NCBI GenBank assembly: GCA_934091055.1
Contig: CAKOKN010000008.1
Span: 1 to 53,387, forward strand
Reading direction: 5' to 3'
DNA length: 53,387 nucleotides
Source of the DNA: an uncultured Bacilli bacterium
Lineage (GTDB): Bacteria > Bacillota_I > Bacilli_A > RF39 > UBA660
Each line of letters starts with the position of its first letter. Within the stretch, counting starts at the first letter, position 1. The notes beneath the pieces were generated by a model. It did not search any database, was not told the origin of the DNA, and was given only the letters and a program-made list of their open reading frames with translations. The translations under genes and the position numbers were made by a program. Shown here piece by piece: positions 42,541-50,741 of this stretch.

Positions 42541-44451
42541 ATGTTTAAAGAAAAGAAAAATTCAAAGTTAATTTTAGGCAGTGGAATATTTATTGTACTT
42601 ATGGCAGTAATAACACTATCTAGTACTAAACTAATAGGGAATACATATGCAGTGAAAGCTTACTGCCCTAGTGGATGGGCTGATATGGGAAATGGATATT
42701 GCTGCCGTAATAACACTAGTACAACTATTAGAGGATCAACTTGTAATGTATCAACTACATCAACTGTTTGTTCTACATTGTATAATGGAACTTGGAATAA
42801 TTCTACAAAAGTATGTAGTTATCCAGCACGAGGTGCAAGAACATATTATCTTTCTTTAAACCCAAATGGAGGCTCTTTTGCAAGTGGAGTGGCACCAACA
42901 CGTAGTTGTTATGCTAATTCACAACAAAGTTATTGTGTAATAAGTAGTGTTCCAAAGCCATCAAGGCCAGGTTATACCTTTAAAGGTTATGGAGCCAGTC
43001 CTAGTTGCACTTCTGGATCATCTTCAAATATAACAATGACAAGCGATAAAACACTATATGCTTGTTGGCAGGCAAAACAGCCATCTTGTGAATATACAAC
43101 TGCTAGAGCGTGTACTGTAGCAACTGGAAGTACATCTTGTGAAAAAGATAGTAATGGATGTTATATACCAATTAGAAAATATACTGCTACATTAAAATTA
43201 AATGGTGGAAGTATTGATGGTAATAGTTCAAATAGAACTTTAACTTGTACTTCCAAAAATAATAAAGCTTGTCGAATAACTTATCCAGATAGAGCTTCTG
43301 TTAAAAAAGGTGGTTATACTTTTAATGGATGGGTTAGTAATAAAGATGGAGAAAGAAATTATTATTATGACGACTTAAGTGGCGATGAAACATATACAGC
43401 AAGTTGGGTAGTAAATAAACCTACGAATAGTGATTACGAACAAAATACAACTACTAGTAGTGGTGGTACTACAACAACAATAAATGAAAACAATCAAGGA
43501 GGAACAAGTGGAGGAACAACTGAAGATAATAAACAAATAGTATTTGTAACACAACCAACTCATATAAATTATTATAAAATTACATATGATCTAGATGGTG
43601 GAGAATTTATAGATGGAACTACTACTAGAACAGAAATAGTACAAGATAGATTTGCTATAGGTGCATTACAAACAAATCCAATTAAAAAAGGCTATAGATT
43701 TGTAGAATGGCAACTAAATGGAGAAACATTTGATTTTTCTACTAAAGCAAATTCAGATATTACTTTAAAAGCAGTATATACAGAATTTGAAGATTATGAT
43801 AGTTATGAATGTGAAGATGGTTATAGTGTATTTGATCCGGCTAGTAAAGCTTGTTATAAAGTATTAAAACCAGATAATAGTAATACTTATAATTATACAC
43901 AATATACGTATAGCGAAGGAGCACAGTTCTGTTGGGGTAATTATACTAAAGAAGACTCAAGTGGTGATACAATATATGTATTAAATGGTAGTTCTGAACC
44001 ATATACAGCCTATACAGGAACTGGTGCATTATCATTTGTTTCAAATGTATCTAGTCTAAGAACAGACACTGGAAAACAAGGACTTTCGTACGCTGAATAT
44101 GGATATAACGATCAAGAGTCTTGGCTTTCACAAAATACTTGTACTATAGGTAAAGAATGTACCGATAATAGAGATTGGAGAAGTACTAGTGCGTGCATTG
44201 TTAGATATGATGCAATAGTATTTTCTAGTAAAGCTGCTAAAGAAAAAGATAATAGTAACGAAGATATGATTGTAGATGGTGATGATAATACAAACAATAA
44301 TCAAAATAACCAAGACGAGAATGTAGATACAAACGTTAAAACAGGCGATGCCTTTATTATCATTATATCAATAATCGCAGTATTATCAATCGCAGCTATA
44401 TTATTCTTCACACATAGAAATAAAAAACTAAAAAATACTAAAAATGTATAA
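42541..44451 (+). CDS. Surface protein with InlB-type repeats and C-terminal anchor
   Basis: 636 aa. Signal segment ~11-38, a Cys-rich N-terminal part (CPSGWADMGNGYCC..), then three InlB B-repeat/Flg_new-like modules: one with SLNPNGGSF..SRPGYTFKGY (~100-175), one with LKLNGGSI..GGYTFNGW (~213-290) and one with YDLDGGEF..KGYRFVEW (~345-415). A Thr/Asn/Gly linker separates the second and third. A tail with VKTGD, a hydrophobic stretch and NKKLKNTKNV resembles a sortase-type anchor of the (L)PxTG class, but without Pro, so a plain membrane anchor is also possible. Likely an adhesin. AAGTAAGGAG lies upstream of the ATG. Confidence 0.85.
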   Translation: MFKEKKNSKLILGSGIFIVLMAVITLSSTKLIGNTYAVKAYCPSGWADMGNGYCCRNNTSTTIRGSTCNVSTTSTVCSTLYNGTWNNSTKVCSYPARGARTYYLSLNPNGGSFASGVAPTRSCYANSQQSYCVISSVPKPSRPGYTFKGYGASPSCTSGSSSNITMTSDKTLYACWQAKQPSCEYTTARACTVATGSTSCEKDSNGCYIPIRKYTATLKLNGGSIDGNSSNRTLTCTSKNNKACRITYPDRASVKKGGYTFNGWVSNKDGERNYYYDDLSGDETYTASWVVNKPTNSDYEQNTTTSSGGTTTTINENNQGGTSGGTTEDNKQIVFVTQPTHINYYKITYDLDGGEFIDGTTTRTEIVQDRFAIGALQTNPIKKGYRFVEWQLNGETFDFSTKANSDITLKAVYTEFEDYDSYECEDGYSVFDPASKACYKVLKPDNSNTYNYTQYTYSEGAQFCWGNYTKEDSSGDTIYVLNGSSEPYTAYTGTGALSFVSNVSSLRTDTGKQGLSYAEYGYNDQESWLSQNTCTIGKECTDNRDWRSTSACIVRYDAIVFSSKAAKEKDNSNEDMIVDGDDNTNNNQNNQDENVDTNVKTGDAFIIIISIIAVLSIAAILFFTHRNKKLKNTKNV

Positions 44452-44475
44452 GTATAAATACTTATATGTTTTTTA
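44446..44475 (+). terminator. Terminator after the surface protein gene
   Basis: TATAAGTA/TACTTATA stem with TAAA loop, containing the stop codon, followed by TGTTTTTTATTT. Confidence 0.65.
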
Positions 44476-44488
44476 TTTCATAAAAAAG

Positions 44489-44502
44489 CGAACAAATGTA
44501 CT
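44489..44502 (+). promoter_or_regulatory. Candidate LexA (SOS) box upstream of recA
   Basis: CGAACAAATGTACT agrees with the Bacillus-type box CGAACRNRYGTTYC at 12 of 14 positions and lies 8 bases upstream of the recA -35. Confidence 0.5.
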
Positions 44503-44510
44503 AAAAAGTA

Positions 44511-44539
44511 TTGACATAGAAAAAAAAGTATAGTACAAT
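44511..44539 (+). promoter_or_regulatory. recA promoter
   Basis: TTGACA (44511-44516), 17-bp spacer, TACAAT (44534-44539); near consensus. Confidence 0.75.
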
Positions 44540-44579
44540 AATACTGTAATTAAGGAAAGTATACGAAAGAGAGGAAATT

Positions 44580-45617
44580 ATGGCAAAGACAACAGAAAAA
44601 GACACCGTATTAGAACAAGTATTAGCAGACATTGAAAAACAATTTGGTAAAGGTGCAATAATGAAGTTAGGAGAACAAGAACATAAAGAAGTAGAAGTGT
44701 CTCCTAGTGGTTCACTAAGCTTAGATATAGCACTAGGAGCAGGTGGTTATCCAAAAGGAAGAATAATAGAAATATATGGACCAGAATCATCAGGAAAAAC
44801 AACATTTGCTCTTACAGCAATAGCTGAAGTTCAAAAACAAGGAGGTAGGGCAGCTTTTATAGATGCTGAGCATTCTTTAGATCCAGTATACGCTCACAAT
44901 TTAGGAGTAAATATAGATGAATTATTATTATCGCAGCCAGATACAGGAGAACAAGCTCTAGAAATATGTGATGCCCTAGTAAAGAGTGAAGCAGTATCAA
45001 TAGTAGTAATAGACTCTGTAGCAGCTCTAGTACCTCAAGCAGAAATAGATGGTGAAATGGGAGATTCGCATGTTGGCTTACAAGCCCGCCTAATGAGTCA
45101 AGCACTAAGAAAATTATCAGGATCAATTAATAAAACAAACACTATAGTAATATTTATAAATCAATTAAGAGAAAAAGTTGGAGTAATGTTTGGAAATCCA
45201 GAGACTACTCCAGGAGGTAAAGCTCTTAAATACTATTCTTCTGTTCGTCTTGATATAAGAAGAGGAGAACAAATAAAACAAGGATCAGAAGTAATAGGAA
45301 ATAAAACTACAATCAAAGTAGTAAAAAATAAAGTTGCCCCTCCATTTAAAGTAGCAGTAGTAGATATAATGTATGGTGAAGGTGTATCTAAAGAAGGAGA
45401 ATTATTAGACTTAGCATCCGAAGTAGGTATAGTAGAAAAAAGTGGTGCTTGGTATGCTTATAAAGGAAACAAGATAGGACAAGGCAAAGAAAATGCAAAA
45501 ATGTATCTAAAAGAAAATAAGCAAGTAAAAGAAGAAATAGAAAAACAAGTAAGAAAACATTATGATATTGAAGTAAATAAAAAAGAAGTAAAGAGTAAAA
45601 AGACAGAAAAGGAATAA
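44580..45617 (+). CDS. recA: Recombinase RecA
   Basis: 345 aa. RecA forms filaments on single-stranded DNA, catalyses strand exchange and triggers LexA cleavage. Walker A GPESSGKT (~66-73), AFIDAEHSLDP (usually AEHALDP), the loop L1 region ALVPQAEIDGEMGDSHVGLQ, the L2 region INQLREKVGVMFGNPETTPG, and KVVKNKVAPPFK. The C-terminal tail is short and basic/acidic mixed, ending KSKKTEKE. AAAGAGAGGAAATT precedes the ATG. A candidate SOS box and consensus promoter lie upstream; the terminator overlaps the stop. Confidence 0.98.
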   Translation: MAKTTEKDTVLEQVLADIEKQFGKGAIMKLGEQEHKEVEVSPSGSLSLDIALGAGGYPKGRIIEIYGPESSGKTTFALTAIAEVQKQGGRAAFIDAEHSLDPVYAHNLGVNIDELLLSQPDTGEQALEICDALVKSEAVSIVVIDSVAALVPQAEIDGEMGDSHVGLQARLMSQALRKLSGSINKTNTIVIFINQLREKVGVMFGNPETTPGGKALKYYSSVRLDIRRGEQIKQGSEVIGNKTTIKVVKNKVAPPFKVAVVDIMYGEGVSKEGELLDLASEVGIVEKSGAWYAYKGNKIGQGKENAKMYLKENKQVKEEIEKQVRKHYDIEVNKKEVKSKKTEKE

Positions 45618-45632
45618 TTGTTATTCCTTTTT
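45607..45632 (+). terminator. Terminator after recA
   Basis: AAAAGGAATAA/TTATTCCTTTT perfect stem with 3-base loop, T run; the recA stop is in the stem. Confidence 0.75.
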
Positions 45633-45671
45633 GTGATTGCATATGATAAAATATAGATAGGGTGAAAGAAA

Positions 45672-46598
45672 ATGAAAAAGTGTTTAGTAATTTATAATCC
45701 AAATTCAGGAAAACACAATAGAGAAGAATTACTTCCAAAAATAAAACAAGTTTTAAAAGAACAAGGTTACGAAGCAGAAATAAAAGAAACAGAATATAAA
45801 TATCACGCTTCTGTAATCGCAGAGACTTGTGAATACTGTGATCTTTTAATATCAATAGGAGGAGACGGAACCTTCAATGAAGTAATGTCAGGAAACTTTA
45901 AGAGAAAAAAAAGAATAGTATTATGTCATTTACCATCAGGTACTACTAATGATATAGGAGCAATGTGGGGATACGGTAAAAACATCATCTCTAATCTAAA
46001 ATTAGCTCTAGAAGGAGAAATAAAAAGAATAGATGTGTGTACTATAAATAACAAACCTTTTGTCTATAGTGCTGGCTTTGGTAAATTTATGAATATACCA
46101 TATGAAACTCCTAGAGAGTTAAAGAAAAGACTGGGACATCTAGCCTACATTAGAGAGGGAGCTAAAGATTTCTTTAGAAAAGTAAAACTATATGATGTCA
46201 GCTATGAGATAGATGGTGAAGAATACCGAGGTTTATTTTCTTTTTGTTTAATTACAAATGCCAATAGAGTAGCAGGTATAAATAATTTTTATAAAGATAT
46301 AAAACTAAATGATAATAAGCTTGAAATACTATTATGTAATATTACTAAATTAAAAGATATAGTAAAGACATTATATTTCTTTGCTTTATATGATGCTAGT
46401 AAAATACCAGGCTTTTATTTTTATAAAACAGATAATATTAAAATAAAATTTCATAGTCAAATAAAAACACCATTATGTATAGATGGTGAGTCGTTTGATG
46501 ACTTAAGTGGAGAATATAATATAAAGATAGATAAAGATATATACGTATTAATGCCTAAAAAGAATATATCCAATTTATTTATCGAGGAAGAGGAGTAG
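45672..46598 (+). CDS. dagK: Diacylglycerol/lipid kinase of the DagK family
   Basis: 308 aa. Lipid kinase domain with VIYNPNSGK at the start, the GGDGTFNEVMSG nucleotide motif (near residues 58-69), LPSGTTNDIG (~85-95), GHLAYIREG in the middle, and the C-terminal beta domain with LCIDGESFDD. DagK phosphorylates diacylglycerol to recycle it into phospholipid synthesis; YegS/LCB5-type relatives have other lipid substrates, so the substrate is not certain. AGGGTGAAAG precedes the ATG, and an extended -10 (TGATAAAAT, 45644-45652) lies right after the recA terminator. Confidence 0.9.
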   Translation: MKKCLVIYNPNSGKHNREELLPKIKQVLKEQGYEAEIKETEYKYHASVIAETCEYCDLLISIGGDGTFNEVMSGNFKRKKRIVLCHLPSGTTNDIGAMWGYGKNIISNLKLALEGEIKRIDVCTINNKPFVYSAGFGKFMNIPYETPRELKKRLGHLAYIREGAKDFFRKVKLYDVSYEIDGEEYRGLFSFCLITNANRVAGINNFYKDIKLNDNKLEILLCNITKLKDIVKTLYFFALYDASKIPGFYFYKTDNIKIKFHSQIKTPLCIDGESFDDLSGEYNIKIDKDIYVLMPKKNISNLFIEEEE

Positions 46599-46617
46599 TG
46601 AAGACTATTCCTTTATT
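46591..46617 (+). terminator. Terminator after dagK
   Basis: AGGAGTAGT/ACTATTCCT stem (one G-T pair), GAAG loop, then TTATTTT; includes the stop. Confidence 0.65.
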
Positions 46618-46654
46618 TTCAATGCTTTGTAAGTACTATATACTCGAAAAATAA

Positions 46655-46683
46655 TTGATATTGTCTAAAGATTATTATATAAT
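46655..46683 (+). promoter_or_regulatory. Promoter of the small gene at 46768
   Basis: TTGATA (46655-46660), 17-bp spacer, TATAAT (46678-46683). Predicted start near 46690, leaving a ~78-base leader. Confidence 0.65.
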
Positions 46684-46767
46684 TAGCGAGGAGATACATC
46701 TATAAGTTGGGTGCTTACTCTTTCCAATTTTGTGTTTTTACATATAAATTCGGAAGGAGGTGGTCCT

Positions 46768-46971
46768 ATGAAGGGTAAAGCAAATGGAGTATTTGATAAT
46801 ACTGGTTATTATTTTATATCTCATCGAACGTTCACACCACAAGGATTAAAAAAATACACCCATCAACTAAGATGGGTGCCCTTTTCAGAAAAATCTAATA
46901 AAATTAGTTATAAATATGTACCTAAAATGTACCTAAATACACATAAAAATATAAAAAGCCCTATAAAATAA
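46768..46971 (+). CDS. Small basic protein with extended Shine-Dalgarno
   Basis: 67 aa (MKGKANGVFDNTGYYFISHR..), no membrane segment, not recognised. The start is preceded by AAGGAGGTGGTCC, complementary to the 16S rRNA 3' tail over 12 of 13 positions, far stronger than any other site in the window. It has a good promoter and its end reaches the bidirectional terminator shared with ssrA. Inside the frame lies a perfect 8-bp GC-rich hairpin (CACCCATC/GATGGGTG, 46857-46878), whose 5' arm could instead pair with TTGGGTG in the leader (~46708-46714). The upstream ATG at 46711 in the same frame has no site. Could be a regulated small protein; it could also be part of a regulatory RNA. Confidence 0.5.
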   Translation: MKGKANGVFDNTGYYFISHRTFTPQGLKKYTHQLRWVPFSEKSNKISYKYVPKMYLNTHKNIKSPIK

Positions 46972-46977
46972 GGCTTT
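46945..46977 (-). terminator. Terminator of ssrA
   Basis: On the minus strand AAAGCC/GGCTTT stem (arms at 46955-46960 and 46972-46977) followed by TTTATATTTTT. It also lies at the end of the convergent small gene. Confidence 0.65.
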
Positions 46978-46987
46978 ATTTTCATAT

Positions 46988-47343
46988 TGGTGGAGCTGAG
47001 GGGAGTCGAACCCCTGTCCGTAAACAAAGTAATTTAACCTTCTACAAGATTATTAGGTTATCAAGTTCGCAAAGTAAATAGACAACCTACAATCGTAATT
47101 ACTTGCTAGTTTATAATTATTCGTTATGAAGTCTAAACAAAAATCATAATATAGTCTGCTTTATAAGTCCTAGCTAATTCTCACAGACAAAGAATTAGTA
47201 GAACCTGTCGCTACCTTATAGATTAGGCATAAGCAACAGCGTTTTTATAGCTGTTTCCAGTTATTTTTATTTTTCTCCTTTACGCGAAGAACACGTCTTG
47301 CTAATTAAATACTAATATTTCCGTCGAAGCCAAAAACAGCCCC
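46988..47343 (-). ncRNA. ssrA: tmRNA (transfer-messenger RNA)
   Basis: A 356-nt one-piece tmRNA on the minus strand. The 5' end is GGGGCTGTTTTTGGCTTCGA (complement of 47343-47324); the 3' end is the tRNA-like T arm and acceptor ..TTCGACTCCCCTCAGCTCCA followed by CCA (complement of ~47010-46988). It frees stalled ribosomes and tags their products for degradation. The tag frame ends in a TAA at 47225-47223 and reads, before the stop, T-G-N-S-Y-K-N-A-V-A-Y-A; the resume codon is not clear. The promoter is perfect consensus. Confidence 0.96.
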
Positions 47344-47355
47344 ATTAACAATTGA

Positions 47356-47384
47356 ATTATAACAAACAATTGTTCCTTTGTCAA
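47356..47384 (-). promoter_or_regulatory. ssrA promoter, full consensus
   Basis: On the minus strand TTGACA (47384-47379), 17-bp spacer, TATAAT (47361-47356): a perfect sigma-A promoter, fitting a highly expressed RNA. Confidence 0.85.
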
Positions 47385-47402
47385 ATTTTTACTCAAAATT
47401 TA

Positions 47403-47431
47403 TTGTAATATTTAAAAATTTAATGTATAAT
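47403..47431 (+). promoter_or_regulatory. Promoter of the sipW-like operon
   Basis: TTGTAA (47403-47408), 17-bp spacer, TATAAT (47426-47431); back to back with the ssrA promoter. Confidence 0.65.
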
Positions 47432-47461
47432 TACTTTAGAGTAAAAATAGGAGTGTCGATA

Positions 47462-48130
47462 ATGGATACAGAAAATAATATTGAAAATAAGAATTATTTT
47501 GGAGTAAGGCATTACAATGTAAAGGTAGTAAAAGAAAAAATACAACCAATTAAATTTATTGCTAGTGTTATTTCTTATGCAATATTTATCTGGTTAGTAC
47601 TAATAGGGGGTACTCTTCTAGTATATGTTGCAGATATCAAAATTAGAGCAGCTAAAGGAGATAATTCTCCACCTGCATACAATGCCTATGTAGTTTTAAC
47701 TGGATCAATGATACCAGAAATACAAGTTCGTGATGTTGTTATCACAAAGAAAAGAGATCCAAAAGATTTAGAAGTCGGAGACATAATAACATTCTTATCA
47801 TCTGATAGTAGATTAAGTGGTGTAATAGTAACTCATAGAATAAAAAATAAATACTATGACCCAACGACAGGAAGATATAGTTTTCAAACAAAAGGTGATA
47901 ACAATAATGTGGAAGATTTTGCATTGGCACAAGATTATAACATCATTGGAGAAGTAATATTTAAAATACCAAAATTAGGCTATGTACAAGAAATATTAGC
48001 AACTAAAGGTGGTTTAATAATCATTGTCTTAATACCTTGTCTAGCAGTATTATCTTATGATATAGTAAGACTAGGAAAGAATATAAGAAAAAAGGCAAAA
48101 AAGAAAGAAATAACTGTTGTAAGAAGGTGA
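47462..48130 (+). CDS. sipW: SipW-type (ER-type) signal peptidase I
   Basis: 222 aa. Two membrane segments, one near residues 32-55 and one at ~190-206, flank the catalytic part: VLTGSMIPEIQVRDVVI with the Ser nucleophile (~84) and GVIVTHRIKNKY with the His that replaces Lys in ER-type enzymes, then FQTKGDNNNVED. SipW enzymes process a few special substrates such as TasA; a TasA/CalY-like protein is encoded two genes downstream. ATG 47462 follows AGGAGTG; earlier in-frame codons lie inside the promoter region. Confidence 0.93.
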   Translation: MDTENNIENKNYFGVRHYNVKVVKEKIQPIKFIASVISYAIFIWLVLIGGTLLVYVADIKIRAAKGDNSPPAYNAYVVLTGSMIPEIQVRDVVITKKRDPKDLEVGDIITFLSSDSRLSGVIVTHRIKNKYYDPTTGRYSFQTKGDNNNVEDFALAQDYNIIGEVIFKIPKLGYVQEILATKGGLIIIVLIPCLAVLSYDIVRLGKNIRKKAKKKEITVVRR

Positions 48131-48136
48131 TAGAAT

Positions 48137-49471
48137 ATGTCAAAAACAAATAAGTTTCACGTAAAAAAAATAAAAGAAACAAATATAACGGTCGAAGAAG
48201 AAAGAAAATATCATTCACCCTTTATACTATTCTTTAAAAGAAATGGGAACTTATTATTCATTATATGTATGTTACTTTCTATCACAGTTTTCATAATAGG
48301 AGCCTCTATTACTATCGCAGGATTAAAAGAATCCTCAATTGTAGAGTATGAAACAAATGGTGTAGTAGTTAAATTTGATTCTACAAATAACAGTATTCTA
48401 AATGGAACACCAATAACAGAAGAATATGCTAATAAAGTATTTGATAGTAACTCTATAGAAGATAATAATGAGGGCGTAGTAATAAGAATAAAAGAAAAAT
48501 ATGTAAAAAAGCTAGGAACAATAGTATTCTATTCAGATAAGACAGCCTTAATAAAAAATTTAGATGGAACTTATTTAAGAGTATTTCCAGTAGATAATAA
48601 ATATGGCATAACAGAAAAAGGTGTAATAAATAGTAAAGCCGAAACAAGAAAACTAACTGGTGAAAAGAAACACAATGAATCTTTAGATATAGATTTAATA
48701 TATTTATCAGATGGTAGTGTAGAAGTAAGTAAAGGAGATACTGTCTTCTTTGTAAGAAATGATGATCTAACAAGTATAGAAAATATATTTTATACTAATC
48801 TAAGTATAGTATCATTACCAGTAAAAAAAGATGGCAATAAAACATATTACTCTAACAATACCATTAAAGAAGATGATCATCTAATTGTAGATGGCAAAGT
48901 AGTAAAGAAAGAATCAAAAATAAAAATTTTAGATGATATAAAAATAATATACTATGAAAATGGTTTCGCAGAAGTAATAAAAGATGATTTAAGCATTATA
49001 GTAGAAAAGAAAGATCATATAGTATACAATGAACACATACTAGAAATAATAAATAATACTAAAGAAGAACCTAAAGATATAAAAGACATTATGGATATTA
49101 AAAATATAACATTAAGTAATACCAATAAAACAGATTGCAACTATGTAATAGTACTTGAAGAAACAGATAATTATCAAGCACATAATGTAAGTAAAAGATT
49201 ACCAAATAAATACATTAAATTTAATGCTCAAGCAAATGGAAAAACAATAAGAAATAATGTATTAGAGGACAATCTAAAAGGCAATAGAAACTTTGAAGGA
49301 CTTTCTTTAAAGACTAATACTTATAAGTTATATGAAGGAAGATTAAATAAGTTATCTGATGTATCTATAAAGATAGGTATGTGGATAGACTATGCTGAAA
49401 TTGGAAATGAATATATGAATTCAGCATTTATAGGAACAGTAAAAGTATATGTTGAGTCAATTAATAAATAA
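48137..49471 (+). CDS. Bitopic membrane protein of the SipW/TasA-like module
   Basis: 444 aa, not recognised. A cytoplasmic N-terminus (~35 residues), one membrane segment (~38-63) and a long extracellular part of beta-rich, Lys/Asp/Asn-rich sequence. Two similar stretches (the first near TIVFYSDKTALIKNLDGTYL, the second near DIKIIYYENGFAEVIKDDL) suggest repeated small domains. The C-terminal ~100 residues, ending GMWIDYAEIGNEYMNSAFIG then TVKVYVE, look like a TasA/CalY-type beta domain. It lies between sipW and the TasA-like gene (6 and 19 bases), so it probably helps anchor or assemble that product. The first segment may be cleaved by SipW; this is inference. Confidence 0.75.
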   Translation: MSKTNKFHVKKIKETNITVEEERKYHSPFILFFKRNGNLLFIICMLLSITVFIIGASITIAGLKESSIVEYETNGVVVKFDSTNNSILNGTPITEEYANKVFDSNSIEDNNEGVVIRIKEKYVKKLGTIVFYSDKTALIKNLDGTYLRVFPVDNKYGITEKGVINSKAETRKLTGEKKHNESLDIDLIYLSDGSVEVSKGDTVFFVRNDDLTSIENIFYTNLSIVSLPVKKDGNKTYYSNNTIKEDDHLIVDGKVVKKESKIKILDDIKIIYYENGFAEVIKDDLSIIVEKKDHIVYNEHILEIINNTKEEPKDIKDIMDIKNITLSNTNKTDCNYVIVLEETDNYQAHNVSKRLPNKYIKFNAQANGKTIRNNVLEDNLKGNRNFEGLSLKTNTYKLYEGRLNKLSDVSIKIGMWIDYAEIGNEYMNSAFIGTVKVYVESINK

Positions 49472-49490
49472 TAACAAAGAAAGGTGATAT

Positions 49491-50660
49491 ATGGTGGATA
49501 AAAAAAGAATAATAAAAATATCAGCTATAATATTATCTATAGCATTAGTAATATTAGCACTATCATTGAGTACTTATGCATTATTTACATCAGAAAAAGC
49601 TGCTCCTAACTATAATGATTATGCTACAGGATTATTATCAATAACTGCAAATTCTAAATCTGAAAACATAAATTTAAATTCAGCAATACCTATGTCGGAT
49701 GAAGAAGGGGCAAAAACAGAACCATATGTATTTACCATAAAAAATAATGGTACAGTAGACTATAAGTTTGATATAAAATTATTAGCAACAAGTACTAATA
49801 CCTATAATCCACAATATATAAAACTTAAAGTTGATGATGGTGAAGTGACAACATTATCAGCAAGTAGTACAATAAAAACAGATGTTATTCTAAAAGCAGG
49901 AGAAACAGTAGATGTAAATATAAGAATATGGTTATCATTAGATACACCTAATAGTGAAATAACAAAATCATTTACCTCACAAATAGTAATAGATGGAGAG
50001 TCAGTATATACTGCATCAAAAGCAGAAACTTCAATTAATAACTTTATATACTATTTAGGAAATGAAACACCTACTATTAGTACAATAAAGTATTATAATA
50101 AAGATGATGGTAATTATTATGATATAACAGCCAGAAGGCCAATCACTCTAAATTCAAATGAAGTATTACTAACTAAGTATATTGGAGATGCTAAAACTGT
50201 AGCAATACCAGATACATATACTATAAATGGCACAACTTATAATGTTGTATTACTATCTAATATTTATATGCTATCTTCAGATAATACTATAGATACATAT
50301 GATGGAACATTTAGAGAAAACAAAAATATTGAGACAGTTTATCTAGGAGACAATGTAAGTTTCATATATAGTGATGAAAATATCACGAATAGAAATGAAA
50401 TGTCAGAGATGTTTACTGATTGTACTAACTTAAAAACAGTATCAACAATTCCATCAACTGTAACTAAAATGAGTATGACTTTTGATGGATGTACTAATTT
50501 ACAAGGAAGTATTAGAATAAACTCTAGTAATGTAGCATCAGCTTCTAATGTCTTTTCAAGAACCACTAAAAATATAATGGTACACGTACCAACAGGAAGT
50601 ACAACATATACAACATTTAGTGCACTAGGAGCAAGTAATGTAACAATAACAACCTATTAA
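49491..50660 (+). CDS. TasA/CalY-like exported protein with BspA-like C-terminus
   Basis: 389 aa. The N-terminal KISAIILSIALVILALSLST with YALFTSEKAA is a SipW-type signal followed by a CalY/TasA-like domain (residues ~30-175: VFTIKNNGTVDYKFDIKLLA, ETVDVNIRIWLSLD). TasA proteins form extracellular fibres in biofilms. Residues ~180-389 form a second region with two DUF285/BspA-like leucine-rich units (MFTDCTNLKTVSTIP, TFDGCTNLQGSI), a combination not seen in classical TasA. AAAGGTGAT precedes ATG 49491. Third gene of the sipW operon. Confidence 0.82.
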   Translation: MVDKKRIIKISAIILSIALVILALSLSTYALFTSEKAAPNYNDYATGLLSITANSKSENINLNSAIPMSDEEGAKTEPYVFTIKNNGTVDYKFDIKLLATSTNTYNPQYIKLKVDDGEVTTLSASSTIKTDVILKAGETVDVNIRIWLSLDTPNSEITKSFTSQIVIDGESVYTASKAETSINNFIYYLGNETPTISTIKYYNKDDGNYYDITARRPITLNSNEVLLTKYIGDAKTVAIPDTYTINGTTYNVVLLSNIYMLSSDNTIDTYDGTFRENKNIETVYLGDNVSFIYSDENITNRNEMSEMFTDCTNLKTVSTIPSTVTKMSMTFDGCTNLQGSIRINSSNVASASNVFSRTTKNIMVHVPTGSTTYTTFSALGASNVTITTY

Positions 50661-50741
50661 TATAAACTAAAAAATTTATAATTAAGTAATTAATTATATC
50701 TTTTTTTTCTTTGATATGGTAAAATTAAGTAGGAGATGATC

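Noticed and set aside
45388..45855. 155-aa minus-strand frame over the recA end and dagK start
   Set aside because: Covers two terminated plus-strand genes and is Leu/Phe-rich antisense of Lys-rich sequence; no binding site.
46711..46767. Upstream start for the small protein before ssrA
   Set aside because: ATG 46711 has no ribosome binding site, whereas ATG 46768 directly follows a near-perfect one.
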